Made by a program: the position numbers and the translations under genes
Part shown: positions 43,560-51,412 of the stretch, piece after piece
Position numbering within the stretch: the stretch's first letter is position 1
How the letters are laid out: each line of letters starts with the position of its first letter
Assembly (NCBI RefSeq): GCF_902729405.1
Contig: NZ_LR746496.1
Location: 2,604,001 to 2,668,000 of the forward strand
Origin: Acididesulfobacillus acetoxydans
Lineage (GTDB): Bacteria > Bacillota > Desulfitobacteriia > Desulfitobacteriales > Desulfitobacteriaceae
Length of the DNA: 64,000 nucleotides
Direction of reading: 5' to 3'
Notes under the pieces: generated by a model
Database searches by the model: none
The model's input: only the letters and a program-made list of their open reading frames with translations
What the model was told of the DNA's origin: nothing

Positions 43560-44318
43560 TCAAGAATGGCCCCGCAGCAAGCCCAAGAGCTGCCGTTTCA
43601 CCGCCAGGGCCTCAGGCGAAAGTAGGAGGTCGGGATCCCGCGGCCGGGAAAACGGCAGGATGATCTTATTCAGAATACGGGCGGGCCTTTGGCTGAAGAC
43701 GACAATTTGGTCAGACAAGAGGATCGCTTCCTCAATATCGTGAGTGATGAAAACAACGGTGGGATCGCTTTGACTCCATACGTCCAGAAGCCACTGTTGC
43801 ATGTCACGGCGAGTCAAGGCATCAAGCGCGCCGAAAGGCTCGTCCAGAATCAGTGTGGTCCGGCCGAAGAGAAAGGTGCGCAAGAGTGCTCCTCTCTGGC
43901 GCATTCCGCCTGAAAGTTGTTGGGGATAGTGCCCGGCAAAAGAGCCCAGGCCGAAGCGCTCAAGCCAAAGCCGTGCCTTCTCTCTGGATTCACGTTTGTT
44001 TTCCCGTCGAATGTCACAGCCCAAAGCCACATTGTCCAGTAAAGTCCGCCAAGGGAGAAGGAGGTCTTTTTGGGGCATGTAGCCCACCTGCCCGGCCAGG
44101 CCGAGAATAGAGCGGCCGTCGAGCAGAATCTCTCCCCGGTTCGGCTCCTGCACACCGGCGATCAGGTTGCACAACGAGCTTTTGCCACAACCTGACGGGC
44201 CGATGATAGAGATGAAGGAGCCTGTCGGGACCTCCAGGCAGATATCTTCCAGGACTTTAACTTCCGCTGAACCATTGTCCCGGTAAGTGAGGGATAAATC
44301 GCGCAAAAGTAAAGTCAT
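43560..44318 (-). CDS. Thiamine-precursor ABC transporter ATPase (ThiZ/SsuB/TauB type)
   Basis: A 252-residue ATPase: Walker A GPSGCGKSS, Q-loop MPQKDLLLPWRTLLDNVALG, signature LSGGMRQRGALLR, Walker B TTLILDEPFGALD and H-loop FITHDIEEAILLSDQ. This is the nitrate/sulfonate/taurine/thiamine-precursor clade. It lies 3 bp downstream of the binding-protein gene on the minus strand, in an operon behind a TPP riboswitch, which points to the ThiXYZ system. Confidence 0.92.
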   Translation of the reverse strand: MTLLLRDLSLTYRDNGSAEVKVLEDICLEVPTGSFISIIGPSGCGKSSLCNLIAGVQEPNRGEILLDGRSILGLAGQVGYMPQKDLLLPWRTLLDNVALGCDIRRENKRESREKARLWLERFGLGSFAGHYPQQLSGGMRQRGALLRTFLFGRTTLILDEPFGALDALTRRDMQQWLLDVWSQSDPTVVFITHDIEEAILLSDQIVVFSQRPARILNKIILPFSRPRDPDLLLSPEALAVKRQLLGLLRGHS

Positions 44319-44321
44319 GGC

Positions 44322-45437
44322 TCAGCCTTGGGGTAGAAAAGCGTTTGTAAATGCCTTGTTGGTATCGATCATTTTGCCCAGGAGTTTGTTGTCATACATC
44401 CACTGAGCGTAGTTGTGCCAAACGGATGCCTTCTGCAGGCCCCACTGGGAAGCGTCCGCCTGGTAGCGGGGGCTCAACCAGGCCTGGCTCTTTCTGATGA
44501 GCTCGGGGTTTGTTTCCGGAGCATATTTAATCAGGATGTCGGCTGCCTGAGCCGGGTTTTTAATGGCATAATCATACCCTTCACTGACGGCTTTCATAAA
44601 ACGGCGGACCACATCCGGTTTTTTCTGAATCATGTTTTCGTTCGTAACAATAATGGGGGTGTAGTCGTCCAAAGCCGGGTTAATGTCCTTTACCCAGATC
44701 ATGTTCAGAGGTATTCCGGCCAGTTGGGCCTGAATGCCTTCCCAACCGTAAAAGATCCAGGTGAAATCGATATCCCCTTTGGTCAGGCTGGCGATGGGGT
44801 CGGCGTCGCCGATATTAATCATTTTGACCTTGCTGAAATCCGCGTGACCTTTGGCCATTAAGGCCTTGATCGTCGCGGCCTCTGACGGAAGTCCCCAGCC
44901 GCCGTAGGTTTTGCCTTCAAAGTCTTTGGCCGTACGCAGGTTTTTGCTGGCCAAAGAAGCAAAACCGGAGGTATTGTGTTGGATGATGGTGGCGATGGAG
45001 ACCAAAGGCAAGCCTTGTTCACGGGCGTAGGTCACCTGCTCTTGGGCGCTGATGCCAAAGTCGGCCTTGCCTGTCGCTACCAATTGTTCCACCGTGCCTT
45101 GGCTGGCAGGGGGGACGATGTGCACAGCCAGCCCTTCCCGAGTGAAATATCCTTTGTCCGCTGCCACATAGAGTCCGGTATGGTTCGTGTTGGGCGTCCA
45201 GTCCAGCATGACTGTGACGTTGTCCTTCGGCGTGGCAGCTTTCGTTTGGGTGCCTGCGGTCTGCCCTTGGGTGCCTGTGCCGCAGCCGCTCAGCAAGAAC
45301 AAAATGCTCAGGCTGAGCACCAGAGCCGAACTTAGGATGGCCCTGGCCCGGGATCGTTGGTGTCCCTCCCCGGAGTAAGATACCCCGCGCTTCTGTGCTT
45401 GATTCGGGGTACGCTTTTGTTTTATGGAACTTGCCAT
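44322..45437 (-). CDS. Thiamine pyrimidine precursor-binding lipoprotein (ThiY/NMT1-like)
   Basis: Binds a thiamine pyrimidine precursor (formylaminopyrimidine/HMP type) outside the cell. The 371-residue protein has a lipoprotein signal ending LFLLSGCG, then the NMT1/THI5-like signature VMLDWTPNTNHTGLYVAADKGYF, VPPASQGTVEQLVATGKADFGIS and WIFYGWEGIQAQ. ATG 45437 has GGGAGGC just upstream; the frame opens earlier without an RBS. Spacing of 162 bp to the permease gene upstream and 3 bp to the ATPase gene downstream. TPP riboswitch control supports the substrate assignment. Confidence 0.92.
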   Translation of the reverse strand: MASSIKQKRTPNQAQKRGVSYSGEGHQRSRARAILSSALVLSLSILFLLSGCGTGTQGQTAGTQTKAATPKDNVTVMLDWTPNTNHTGLYVAADKGYFTREGLAVHIVPPASQGTVEQLVATGKADFGISAQEQVTYAREQGLPLVSIATIIQHNTSGFASLASKNLRTAKDFEGKTYGGWGLPSEAATIKALMAKGHADFSKVKMINIGDADPIASLTKGDIDFTWIFYGWEGIQAQLAGIPLNMIWVKDINPALDDYTPIIVTNENMIQKKPDVVRRFMKAVSEGYDYAIKNPAQAADILIKYAPETNPELIRKSQAWLSPRYQADASQWGLQKASVWHNYAQWMYDNKLLGKMIDTNKAFTNAFLPQG

Positions 45438-45599
45438 GTCGTTTGCCTCCCTACTGGTTTTTATTCGATAAGTAAGAAAGTATGAAGAAAGCCATCTCTC
45501 GCTCGGACAGAAACTCGCGCCGGCCCGAGTTTGGTTGTTCGCTCTTTGAACGATTGCCTCGCCTGCCAAGTTTGCTTTGCGAAAAGCTTTTCATGGCCA

Positions 45600-46385
45600 T
45601 CAGTTTTCTTTTGTGTTCAGCCAGGGCAAGGCAAAATGCCTGATACCGGCAATCAGGATGAAATAGATGAGGCTTAGAACCGTGATCGCGAAGATGGCGG
45701 CAAATACCTGAGCCGTCAGGAAAGAGTGTGAGGAGAGGGTTAAATAAACGCCCAGACCGGAGCTGGCCCCAAGCCATTCCCCTATGACCGCTCCCATCAC
45801 GCTGTATGTTGCGGCTATCTTGAGCCCGGCAAAGAGAGAGGGCAGGGCGTTGGGCCAACGCACGGTATAAAGGATTTGCCAAGGCGTCGCCCCCATGCTT
45901 TTGAGAAGATTGAGCAGGTCAGGGTCACTTACTTCCAGCCCCTCAATCAGGCTGATGGTGACAGGGAAAAAACAGACCAGGACGACGGTCACAATTTTGG
46001 GCAGCAGACCATACCCGAGCCAGAGGATCAGGAGGGGAGCCACCGCTATCAAGGGGACCGTCTGGGAAATGATGAGCAGAGGGTAAAACAAACGCTTGAG
46101 CAGCGGTGAAAGGACCATAGCGAGGCCTGCCGCCAGAGCGAGGGCTACGGAAAGGATGAATCCGGTCGTGGTTTCCCAGACAGTGGTCAGGGTATTTGTC
46201 CAGAGCAAGGCGCGGGTGCGCCACAGTGCTTTGGTTACAGCAACGGGCGAGGGCAGGAGCCAAAGCGGTACTTTTAAGTAGTCCACACTCACCTGCCAGA
46301 CGGCCAAACAGGCGAGAACGAAGATTAGCGGAGGGATGCTAGTCTGCCATTTCTTGCGGCGTCTTTTCTCAAAGTGTGCCGGCAT
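45600..46385 (-). CDS. Thiamine-precursor ABC transporter permease (ThiX/SsuC type)
   Basis: A 261-residue, six-helix permease with the EAA-like loop DPDLLNLLKSMGATPWQILYTVRWPNALPSLFAGLKIA, and IGEWLGASSGLGVYL, as in SsuC/TauC/ThiX. ATG 46385 follows the MTH1187-type gene by 3 bp. Forms the membrane part of the importer with the products of 44322 and 43560. Confidence 0.92.
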   Translation of the reverse strand: MPAHFEKRRRKKWQTSIPPLIFVLACLAVWQVSVDYLKVPLWLLPSPVAVTKALWRTRALLWTNTLTTVWETTTGFILSVALALAAGLAMVLSPLLKRLFYPLLIISQTVPLIAVAPLLILWLGYGLLPKIVTVVLVCFFPVTISLIEGLEVSDPDLLNLLKSMGATPWQILYTVRWPNALPSLFAGLKIAATYSVMGAVIGEWLGASSGLGVYLTLSSHSFLTAQVFAAIFAITVLSLIYFILIAGIRHFALPWLNTKEN

Positions 46386-46388
46386 CAA

Positions 46389-46685
46389 CTATTTCGCCCG
46401 GTACTTATGGATTTTTTCGTCAATCGTCGTCAGGCCGGGGTTGTAATCCATCTTGATATAAGTCAGAACCCGGGAAGCTCCGGCTTTGACGCAGGCGTCT
46501 TGGGCTTGACGAATGATAGCCCATAGTTGGTCCGGCTCTCCTTCCATCGTCGTTTCCATCGGACCGACCTCATAGTTCACTCCGCTGGCCGCTACGACGG
46601 CGATTGCCTCGTCCACGACTTCGAACAGCCGCTCATCCTCCACCTTGGGCAGCACTTGAAAAGCCATCATGATCTTGTTGCTCAT
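46389..46685 (-). CDS. MTH1187/YkoF-type thiamine-binding protein
   Basis: A 98-residue ferredoxin-like protein: MAFQVLPKVEDERLFEVVDE, VNYEVGPMETTMEGEPDQLW and YIKMDYNPG. Members of the MTH1187 family bind thiamine or its hydroxymethylpyrimidine part and are common first genes of TPP-riboswitch operons. It is the first gene after the riboswitch and terminator here, with GGAGAGTG before the ATG. Confidence 0.92.
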   Translation of the reverse strand: MSNKIMMAFQVLPKVEDERLFEVVDEAIAVVAASGVNYEVGPMETTMEGEPDQLWAIIRQAQDACVKAGASRVLTYIKMDYNPGLTTIDEKIHKYRAK

Positions 46686-46722
46686 AGTTGGTCACTCTCC
46701 TTGACATGTTTATTTGTTCTTG

Positions 46723-46762
46723 AGAAAAAAGAAGACACCGCTCACAGAATATGAACGGTGTC
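46723..46762 (-). terminator. Riboswitch-controlled terminator
   Basis: On the minus strand GACACCGTTCA pairs with TGAGCGGTGTC (plus coordinates 46734-46762), followed by TTCTTTTTT. It lies between the TPP aptamer and the first gene, the standard arrangement for transcriptional control by thiamine pyrophosphate. Confidence 0.9.
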
Positions 46763-46779
46763 ACTTTTTAGCCAAGTCT

Positions 46780-46862
46780 TCCCTCCGCTGGCATTACCCA
46801 GATCAGGTTCGGTCGGCGGTAACGTTAACCACCCTCTCAGCCCAATTCCTTGGGCTCCCGTT
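46780..46862 (-). ncRNA. TPP riboswitch (THI element)
   Basis: On the minus strand it reads GGGAGCCC, then GGGCTGAGAGGGTGG, ACCTGATCTGGGTAATGCC and AGCGGAGGGA. CTGAGA, CTGATCTGG and TAATGCCAGCG are the invariant parts of the TPP aptamer. A terminator follows at 46723-46762, so high thiamine pyrophosphate should switch off the MTH1187-permease-binding protein-ATPase operon. Confidence 0.97.
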
Positions 46863-47290
46863 CAATATTCCATTGATCTTCCTTTAAGGTAGCACAGATG
46901 CCGAATTTCTTCAAGCGTTCCTTTGTTTTTTTGCTTTTTCCGTCTCTCATATATACACCCCCTCGTTTGGATCGCCTCCATTATTTCCGCCCGTTCCTCA
47001 TTCAAAAGAGCATAGTCCTTGAAAGTCCCGGAGCGCGTTACGCCCACGGATCTGCGACGGGCTAAGGGCGAAGCTGGTAAAAAAGCCGGTGAAGAAAAAT
47101 AGGTGAGCCGTCACTGTGGATAGCCTCCGAGCATTGCGGTTGAGTCAAAGAGGATGTTGCAAGCTTTTTTAATATTGACCGGGAAGAAAAAACTCGGGTG
47201 GGAAACCTAAAATAATTGATGTTTTGCCGGAATTGCTGCATAATGTAAAATACGGGTAGTAAATGTTCAGTGAACCATTCAATGAACATT
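46863..47290. other. Gene-poor start of the accessory patch
   Basis: No supported gene. A minus-strand frame at 46862-47047 (61 codons, KDYALLNEERAEIME then a Lys-rich stretch) looks like decayed coding sequence but I cannot name it. AT-rich, unlike the neighbouring operons. Confidence 0.4.
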
Positions 47291-47330
47291 TAAAAGTCAA
47301 CAAAACGGGCCGGACTTAGTCCGACCCGGC
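47291..47330 (-). terminator. Terminator of the DruA-like remnant
   Basis: On the minus strand CGGGTCGGACT/AGTCCGGCCCG followed by TTTTGTTGACTTTT. It begins at the end of the DUF4338 remnant. Confidence 0.65.
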
Positions 47331-47580
47331 GAGAATTTGACGAAAGTTCTTATGGAGTGGATAGAGGTAAATACTTTTAACGGGCAGTTTGTACTCGTTG
47401 AGCCGATCCCATTTACCCCGTCCCTGCGTTTCCCCCACGTAAGACCAGTTGGCCGCTTTGTAACAGGTTCCCCTATAGCGCTCTTTGTCAACAAACGTTG
47501 TATACCGCCGAATCTGCGGATAGCCAGTGCGAGTGCCAACAATGGAGTGGCAGGAGTCGGGGTAAAAATACAGCTTTGCT
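47316..47580 (-). pseudogene. C-terminal remnant of a DUF4338/DruA-like gene
   Basis: The minus-strand frame ending at 47316 reads TTFVDKERYRGTCYKAANWS, then YVGETQGRGKWDRLNEYKLPVKSIYLYPL. This is the conserved C-terminus of the DUF4338 family (DruA of the Druantia defence system, also in transposon-associated proteins). Only about 75 residues remain of the normal 300-plus. Just upstream the match continues in another frame (LALALAIRRFGG), so a frameshift with a small deletion is likely. It is a relic; no other druantia genes are visible. Confidence 0.75.
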
Positions 47581-47627
47581 AAACTCGATAATAACTGCAA
47601 ATAGGTGAAAAGATTCGAGGAGGAAGC

Positions 47628-48806
47628 ATGAAAGCTCAAGTAACAGAGACGGTAAACGCATTACAAGACCAGCTAATATCGTTTGCAAGTGAATTGGTCA
47701 AAATCAAAAGCCCCACCTGCCATGAAGAGGAAGCTGTTAAGCGTGTCGCGGACGAAATGCGAAAACTGAATTATGACCAGGTCATCATTGACAAAGTAGG
47801 GAATGTAATCGGTGTAATCGGCAATGGTCCCGAAAAGCTGCTGTTTGATTCCCATATTGATAATGTGGCGGTCAACGACTCTAAAGCGTGGGAAAAGGAT
47901 CCTTACGGCGGCCTTATCATCGACGAAAAGCTCTATGGCCGTGGTTCCTCGGATATGAAGGGTTCCGCCGCTGCGACAGTTTATGCGGGTGCAATGATAA
48001 AAAAACTGGGACTGGATAAAGGGAAAACCATCTATGTCTGCTGCTCGGTAATGGAAGAGGATTATGACGGCGAAGGACTGTATCGTGCGATTGTGGACAA
48101 CAATCTAAGCCCTGACTACGTGGTCATCTGTGAACCGACCCATTTGCAGATTTCTTTGGGCCATCTTGGAAGAGCCATCTATAAAATTACGGTGGAGGGA
48201 GTTTCCGCTCATGGAGCGGCTCCGGAGAAAGGTGTCAATGCAGTCTATGGGATGGCGAAAATCATTGAACGGGTTGAGGCGTTAGGTAATAGGTATATGC
48301 AGCTCGAAGGGGAACGCCCTTCAATCGCCTTGACAAAAATTGAGAGTGAGGCAGTCTCACTCAATGCAATTCCCCAAACTTGTCACATTTATCTCGACCG
48401 TAGAATGACGCTGGGCGAAAATGAAGAAACGGTGGCCATGGAGATGGATGCGCTCATTGCCGGATTTGACGCGACATGGAAAGTCCATGATGTTGCCGGA
48501 ACAAGCTGGGCGGGAGAGAAAGTAAACCTTCACTCTTTTCTTCCGGCATGGGAAATCGAAAAAGACCATAAGCTTACGCAAGGTTGTGTAACAGCGTATC
48601 GGGATTTGTTTGATCACGAACCGAGCATGTATAAGTGGAATTTCTCTACGAACGGAGTGGCTTCTGCTGGGAAACTGGGGATTCCAACCATTGGATTCGG
48701 TGCGGGTATCGAAAAGATGGCGCATATGACAAACGAATATTGTCCGGTACCTGATATCGTTAATGCGTGTAAGTTCTATACATTGCTGCCTCGGTACCTA
48801 TCTTAA
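47628..48806 (+). CDS. M20-family metallopeptidase, YgeY-like
   Basis: A 392-residue zinc hydrolase of the ArgE/DapE/YgeY group. Metal-site segments are LLFDSHIDNVAVND (His, Asp), GRGSSDMKGSAAATVYAGA, MEEDYDGEGLYRA (catalytic Glu) and a late His in GIEKMAHMTNEYCPVPDI. The dimerisation domain starts near SLGHLGRAIYKITVEGVSAHG. ATG follows AGGAGGAAGC. Intact between broken mobile genes and lower in GC than the rest, so it was probably acquired. Similar proteins act on dipeptides, carbamoyl compounds or purine breakdown products; the substrate here is unknown. Confidence 0.85.
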   Translation: MKAQVTETVNALQDQLISFASELVKIKSPTCHEEEAVKRVADEMRKLNYDQVIIDKVGNVIGVIGNGPEKLLFDSHIDNVAVNDSKAWEKDPYGGLIIDEKLYGRGSSDMKGSAAATVYAGAMIKKLGLDKGKTIYVCCSVMEEDYDGEGLYRAIVDNNLSPDYVVICEPTHLQISLGHLGRAIYKITVEGVSAHGAAPEKGVNAVYGMAKIIERVEALGNRYMQLEGERPSIALTKIESEAVSLNAIPQTCHIYLDRRMTLGENEETVAMEMDALIAGFDATWKVHDVAGTSWAGEKVNLHSFLPAWEIEKDHKLTQGCVTAYRDLFDHEPSMYKWNFSTNGVASAGKLGIPTIGFGAGIEKMAHMTNEYCPVPDIVNACKFYTLLPRYLS

Positions 48807-48943
48807 AAATTGTCCACTCTTCCACGAGGTGGTATTCTTCCCTGGGGTAACATTCGGGCAACGCAATCAGAAAACAGCAATGATCTTTCCGTTCAAGATG
48901 TTACAGCTCTGTGGGGCATGCTGCCTGATGGGCGGAATAGGCG

Positions 48944-49072
48944 CTGGGCCACGCGAAGGACAGCCGGCCCGATCTGCCCCAAATTATGATCAGCCTGGCG
49001 GTCACACGGGACGGGATCCCGATTCGCTCTTGGGTCTGGCCCGGCAATGCCTCCGATATGTCGGTAGTGTGT
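48944..49072 (+). pseudogene. IS1634-like transposase fragment
   Basis: The frame reads LGHAKDSRPDLPQIMISLAV, then TRDGIPIRSWVWPGNASDMSVV, matching the central DDE-region segment of IS1634/IS1549-type transposases (G-x-SKDxRPDLPQ... VTRDGIPV). No start, no remaining catalytic domains. A 43-residue relic. Confidence 0.75.
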
Positions 49073-49121
49073 TTTGCGGGCTCAAGTGCCAGGCCGTGTG
49101 TAAGAAGGCGAGCTGAGAGTT

Positions 49122-49412
49122 CTAGCGCGCAAAATTCGGCTGCTCAGCTTCCAGAACAGCCGCCACAAAACAGGTTTTTTCAAGGATGTTGAATACGGGA
49201 ATCCAAAACTTGCCGGCAGATTCCATACAAACTTCGATACAGGAGAATTTCGCAAGCCAATCAGCCAACTCTCTAAGGCCCTTGGAAAAGGAAGAGAAGC
49301 GAGCTTGCTTATACTCAGTACGGCCATTTGTATCAGTAATACCGATGCAGGCATAGATCCAGGTTTTGTGGACATCAAGTCCACAGCAGTTTTTACGAAA
49401 GATTTTGAACAA
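49122..49412 (-). pseudogene. N-terminal fragment of an IS110-family transposase
   Basis: Starts at a TTG with GGAGG nine nt upstream and reads FRKNCCGLDVHKTWIYACIG, then IEVCMESAGKFWIPVFN. This is the DEDD RuvC-like N-terminus (first Asp in GLDVHK, Glu in MESAG). It stops after about 97 residues of about 400, at LEAEQPNFAR. The C-terminal serine domain is missing, so it is inactive. It abuts the IS1634-like relic. Confidence 0.85.
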
Positions 49413-49430
49413 AAGAAGTACCTCCAGCAA

Positions 49431-49680
49431 AAATACTTGTAGGGATGGCAGGGACTGGTCATCCGGCGAAATCGAGTCAACTTCGGAAGAGATAAGTTTA
49501 CGGGCTACTGTTTTGCGCCATTCATTGATGCCTTAACGGATGACCGACACCATATACACATACGGGGTTGCCGCTATACAGCCCCGCCACTCACCTCCTC
49601 GGGTTCTGTAGTATACCAGCGACCTACAAGAGGAGGATAGCACAAAAAGAGTGAAAGGATGATGGGTTTTTGTTTCATAA
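49431..49680 (-). other. Leader region of the IS110 relic
   Basis: In IS110-family elements the non-coding end upstream of the transposase gene encodes a bridge RNA. This 250-bp stretch is in that position and contains several short inverted repeats, but I cannot define a bridge RNA fold or the element end. Confidence 0.3.
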
Positions 49681-49719
49681 CCCCATCGGTGCCTTTCGCA
49701 GAAAGGCGGATTTATACGC

Positions 49720-49920
49720 ATGACCCAAATCGAACAATGGTTAAGAGAAGAAGGCAGGGAACAAGGCAGAGCAGAAGGCAGAGCAGAAGGCAGAGAAGAA
49801 GGCAGGTTGGAGACGGCCCGAAACGCCTTGACGAAGGGACTTTCAGCAGAAGATGTAGCCGAGATAACGGGTCTGTCTCTGGAAACTGTGCGGAGGCTGA
49901 AAACTGAGTTTCTGATCTGA
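49720..49920 (+). pseudogene. C-terminal tail of an Rpn/transposase-like PD-(D/E)XK nuclease
   Basis: A 66-residue frame: REEGREQGRAEGRAEGREEG, then TARNALTKGLSAEDVAEITGLSLETVRRLKTE. Glu/Gly/Arg repeats followed by a small helix-turn-helix are the usual C-terminus of Rpn-family recombination-promoting nucleases (about 300 residues). The nuclease domain is absent. Underlying DNA is a 12-bp repeat (GCAGAGCAGAAG type, about 49752-49805). Confidence 0.7.
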
Positions 49921-50000
49921 GTCTGGCACGAGTTTCCGATTTGGGTGGGGCACCTTTTTTCCCAACTGCGGCTTGCCTAAGGGCCTGAATCCATTGGCCA

Positions 50001-50033
50001 CCACAAATAAAGCCGAGGTTAATCCTCGGCTTT
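50001..50033 (-). terminator. Terminator of tRNA-Leu
   Basis: AAAGCCGAGG/CCTCGGCTTT (50009-50018, 50024-50033); on the minus strand it is followed by ATTTGTGG after the AAA/TTT pairs. Lies just downstream of the minus-strand tRNA-Leu. Confidence 0.7.
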
Positions 50034-50065
50034 GCGAACCACGTGTGTACAGGCGTAAAAGAAGG

Positions 50066-50152
50066 TGGTGCGGTCGAGAGGACTTGAACCTCCATGGAGT
50101 TGCCCCCACTAGAACCTGAATCTAGCGCGTCTGCCAGTTCCGCCACGACCGC
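50066..50152 (-). tRNA. tRNA-Leu(CAG)
   Basis: An 87-nt class II tRNA with encoded CCA. Acceptor GCGGTCG/CGACCGC, anticodon stem CTAGA/TCTAG with loop TTCAGGT (anticodon CAG), long variable arm TGGGGGCAACTCCA and T loop GGTTCAAGTCC. It stands at the edge of the accessory patch, a typical integration position, though I see no attachment-site duplication. Confidence 0.96.
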
Positions 50153-50428
50153 GTGACAGCAATTATTATATTCAGTCCGCGCCAGATTGTCAATATGCTT
50201 AGACGAAAAAGTTGTTAATCAGTGATAATGTCATGGTATAACTCATCAGGAAAAGCAAAGCAAATTAGGAGCAAAAACGACGAAATCCACGCAACGTCGT
50301 CAACTTTGCGCGCCGGTGAGGCTGAAAAAAGGCAGTCGTTCCGGCTTAAAAAGATGGTATAATGGGCTGCAGGAGAAAGAACGGTTCGGCGAAGGACCGG
50401 TTGAGGCAAAGGAAGGAATCAAGACTTA

Positions 50429-51412
50429 ATGGCCAAAGGGAAGTCGTTGGAGCTATTGCTTTTTTCGGTGGTGGTTTTTTGGGGAGCCAATTATACTGTG
50501 GGAAAGTGGGGCATGTTAGGCTTCAGTCCTTTGAACTTTACCTTGTTGCGCTTTGCGGCGGCGGCCCCACTGCTTTTGTTGATGCTCTACTTATTGGAAA
50601 GGGATCTTCGGGTGAGCCTGCGCGATTTGCCGCAAATGGCGCTGATCGGGTTGGTCGGTACGACAGTCTATCAGACAGTGTTTATGGCGGCGGTCAAATA
50701 CGCCAGCGCGGCTAATGCTTCATTGCTCCTGGCGGCTTCTCCGGTTTTTACGGCAATTTTCGCCGGCGTGGCCAGGCAGGAGACCCTGCCTGCGCGGGGA
50801 CGCTGGGGAAGTGCGCTGGCTCTGGGCGGGGTGGTTTTGGTGCTCATGTTCGGAACCACTAAATTGAAGGCGGGTTCCGGCGCCTGGCTGGGCGATATTT
50901 ACGGTCTCGTGGCCTCCGGGGTGTGGGGATTATATCCGGTCCTGACCCACAAGATGCTGCGGCGGTATTCCGCTCTGAAGACGGTCGCAGTTTCTTCTTT
51001 CTTTGGGGCCTTGTTTCTTCTCGCCGCGGGCCTGCCCGGACTTCTGAGGGTCTCTTGGCAGGGTGTGCCCCGGCAGTCCTGGGCTTCTTTGTTCTACTCG
51101 ATTGGCCCGGTTACGGTTTTCGGATTAGTGGCCTGGTATTATGGCATCGGCAAGGTCGGGGCGAATCGGGTTATGGCCTACATGTATTTGGTTCCGGTGG
51201 TGGCCGTGGCGACGGCCGCCCTCCTGCTGGGGGAAGGGATTCACCCCCTGCAAATTGTCGGGGCGGCGGTGATTTTTGCGGGCATCCAGGTTATCCGCAG
51301 CGGCAAAAAGACGCCGGCCGGGACAGCCGGAAGTGCCACGGCTGCCACGACGGCCGGAACAACGGGGACAGATGAAGTCAGTTTGCGTGCCGGTGGCGAC
51401 GGTCAAGGTTAG
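50429..51412 (+). CDS. EamA-family (DMT) transporter
   Basis: A 327-residue protein with ten helices in two EamA repeats (FWGANYTVGKWGMLGFSPLN and YGLVASGVWGLYPVLTHKML) of the drug/metabolite transporter superfamily. Substrate unknown, often amino acid or metabolite efflux. C-terminal 40 residues are Ala/Gly/Thr-rich. ATG 50429 follows AAAGGAAGGAA. It is convergent with and overlaps the kamA 3' end by 35 bp. Confidence 0.88.
   Translation: MAKGKSLELLLFSVVVFWGANYTVGKWGMLGFSPLNFTLLRFAAAAPLLLLMLYLLERDLRVSLRDLPQMALIGLVGTTVYQTVFMAAVKYASAANASLLLAASPVFTAIFAGVARQETLPARGRWGSALALGGVVLVLMFGTTKLKAGSGAWLGDIYGLVASGVWGLYPVLTHKMLRRYSALKTVAVSSFFGALFLLAAGLPGLLRVSWQGVPRQSWASLFYSIGPVTVFGLVAWYYGIGKVGANRVMAYMYLVPVVAVATAALLLGEGIHPLQIVGAAVIFAGIQVIRSGKKTPAGTAGSATAATTAGTTGTDEVSLRAGGDGQG

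Noticed and set aside
46862-47047. A 61-codon minus-strand frame upstream of the TPP riboswitch
   Set aside because: It starts without an RBS, ends inside the aptamer edge and shows no known family; probably decayed DNA.
49751-49806. 12-bp repeats suspected as a CRISPR or satellite array
   Set aside because: Repeat units are contiguous without spacers and encode the EGR-rich tail of an Rpn-like protein.
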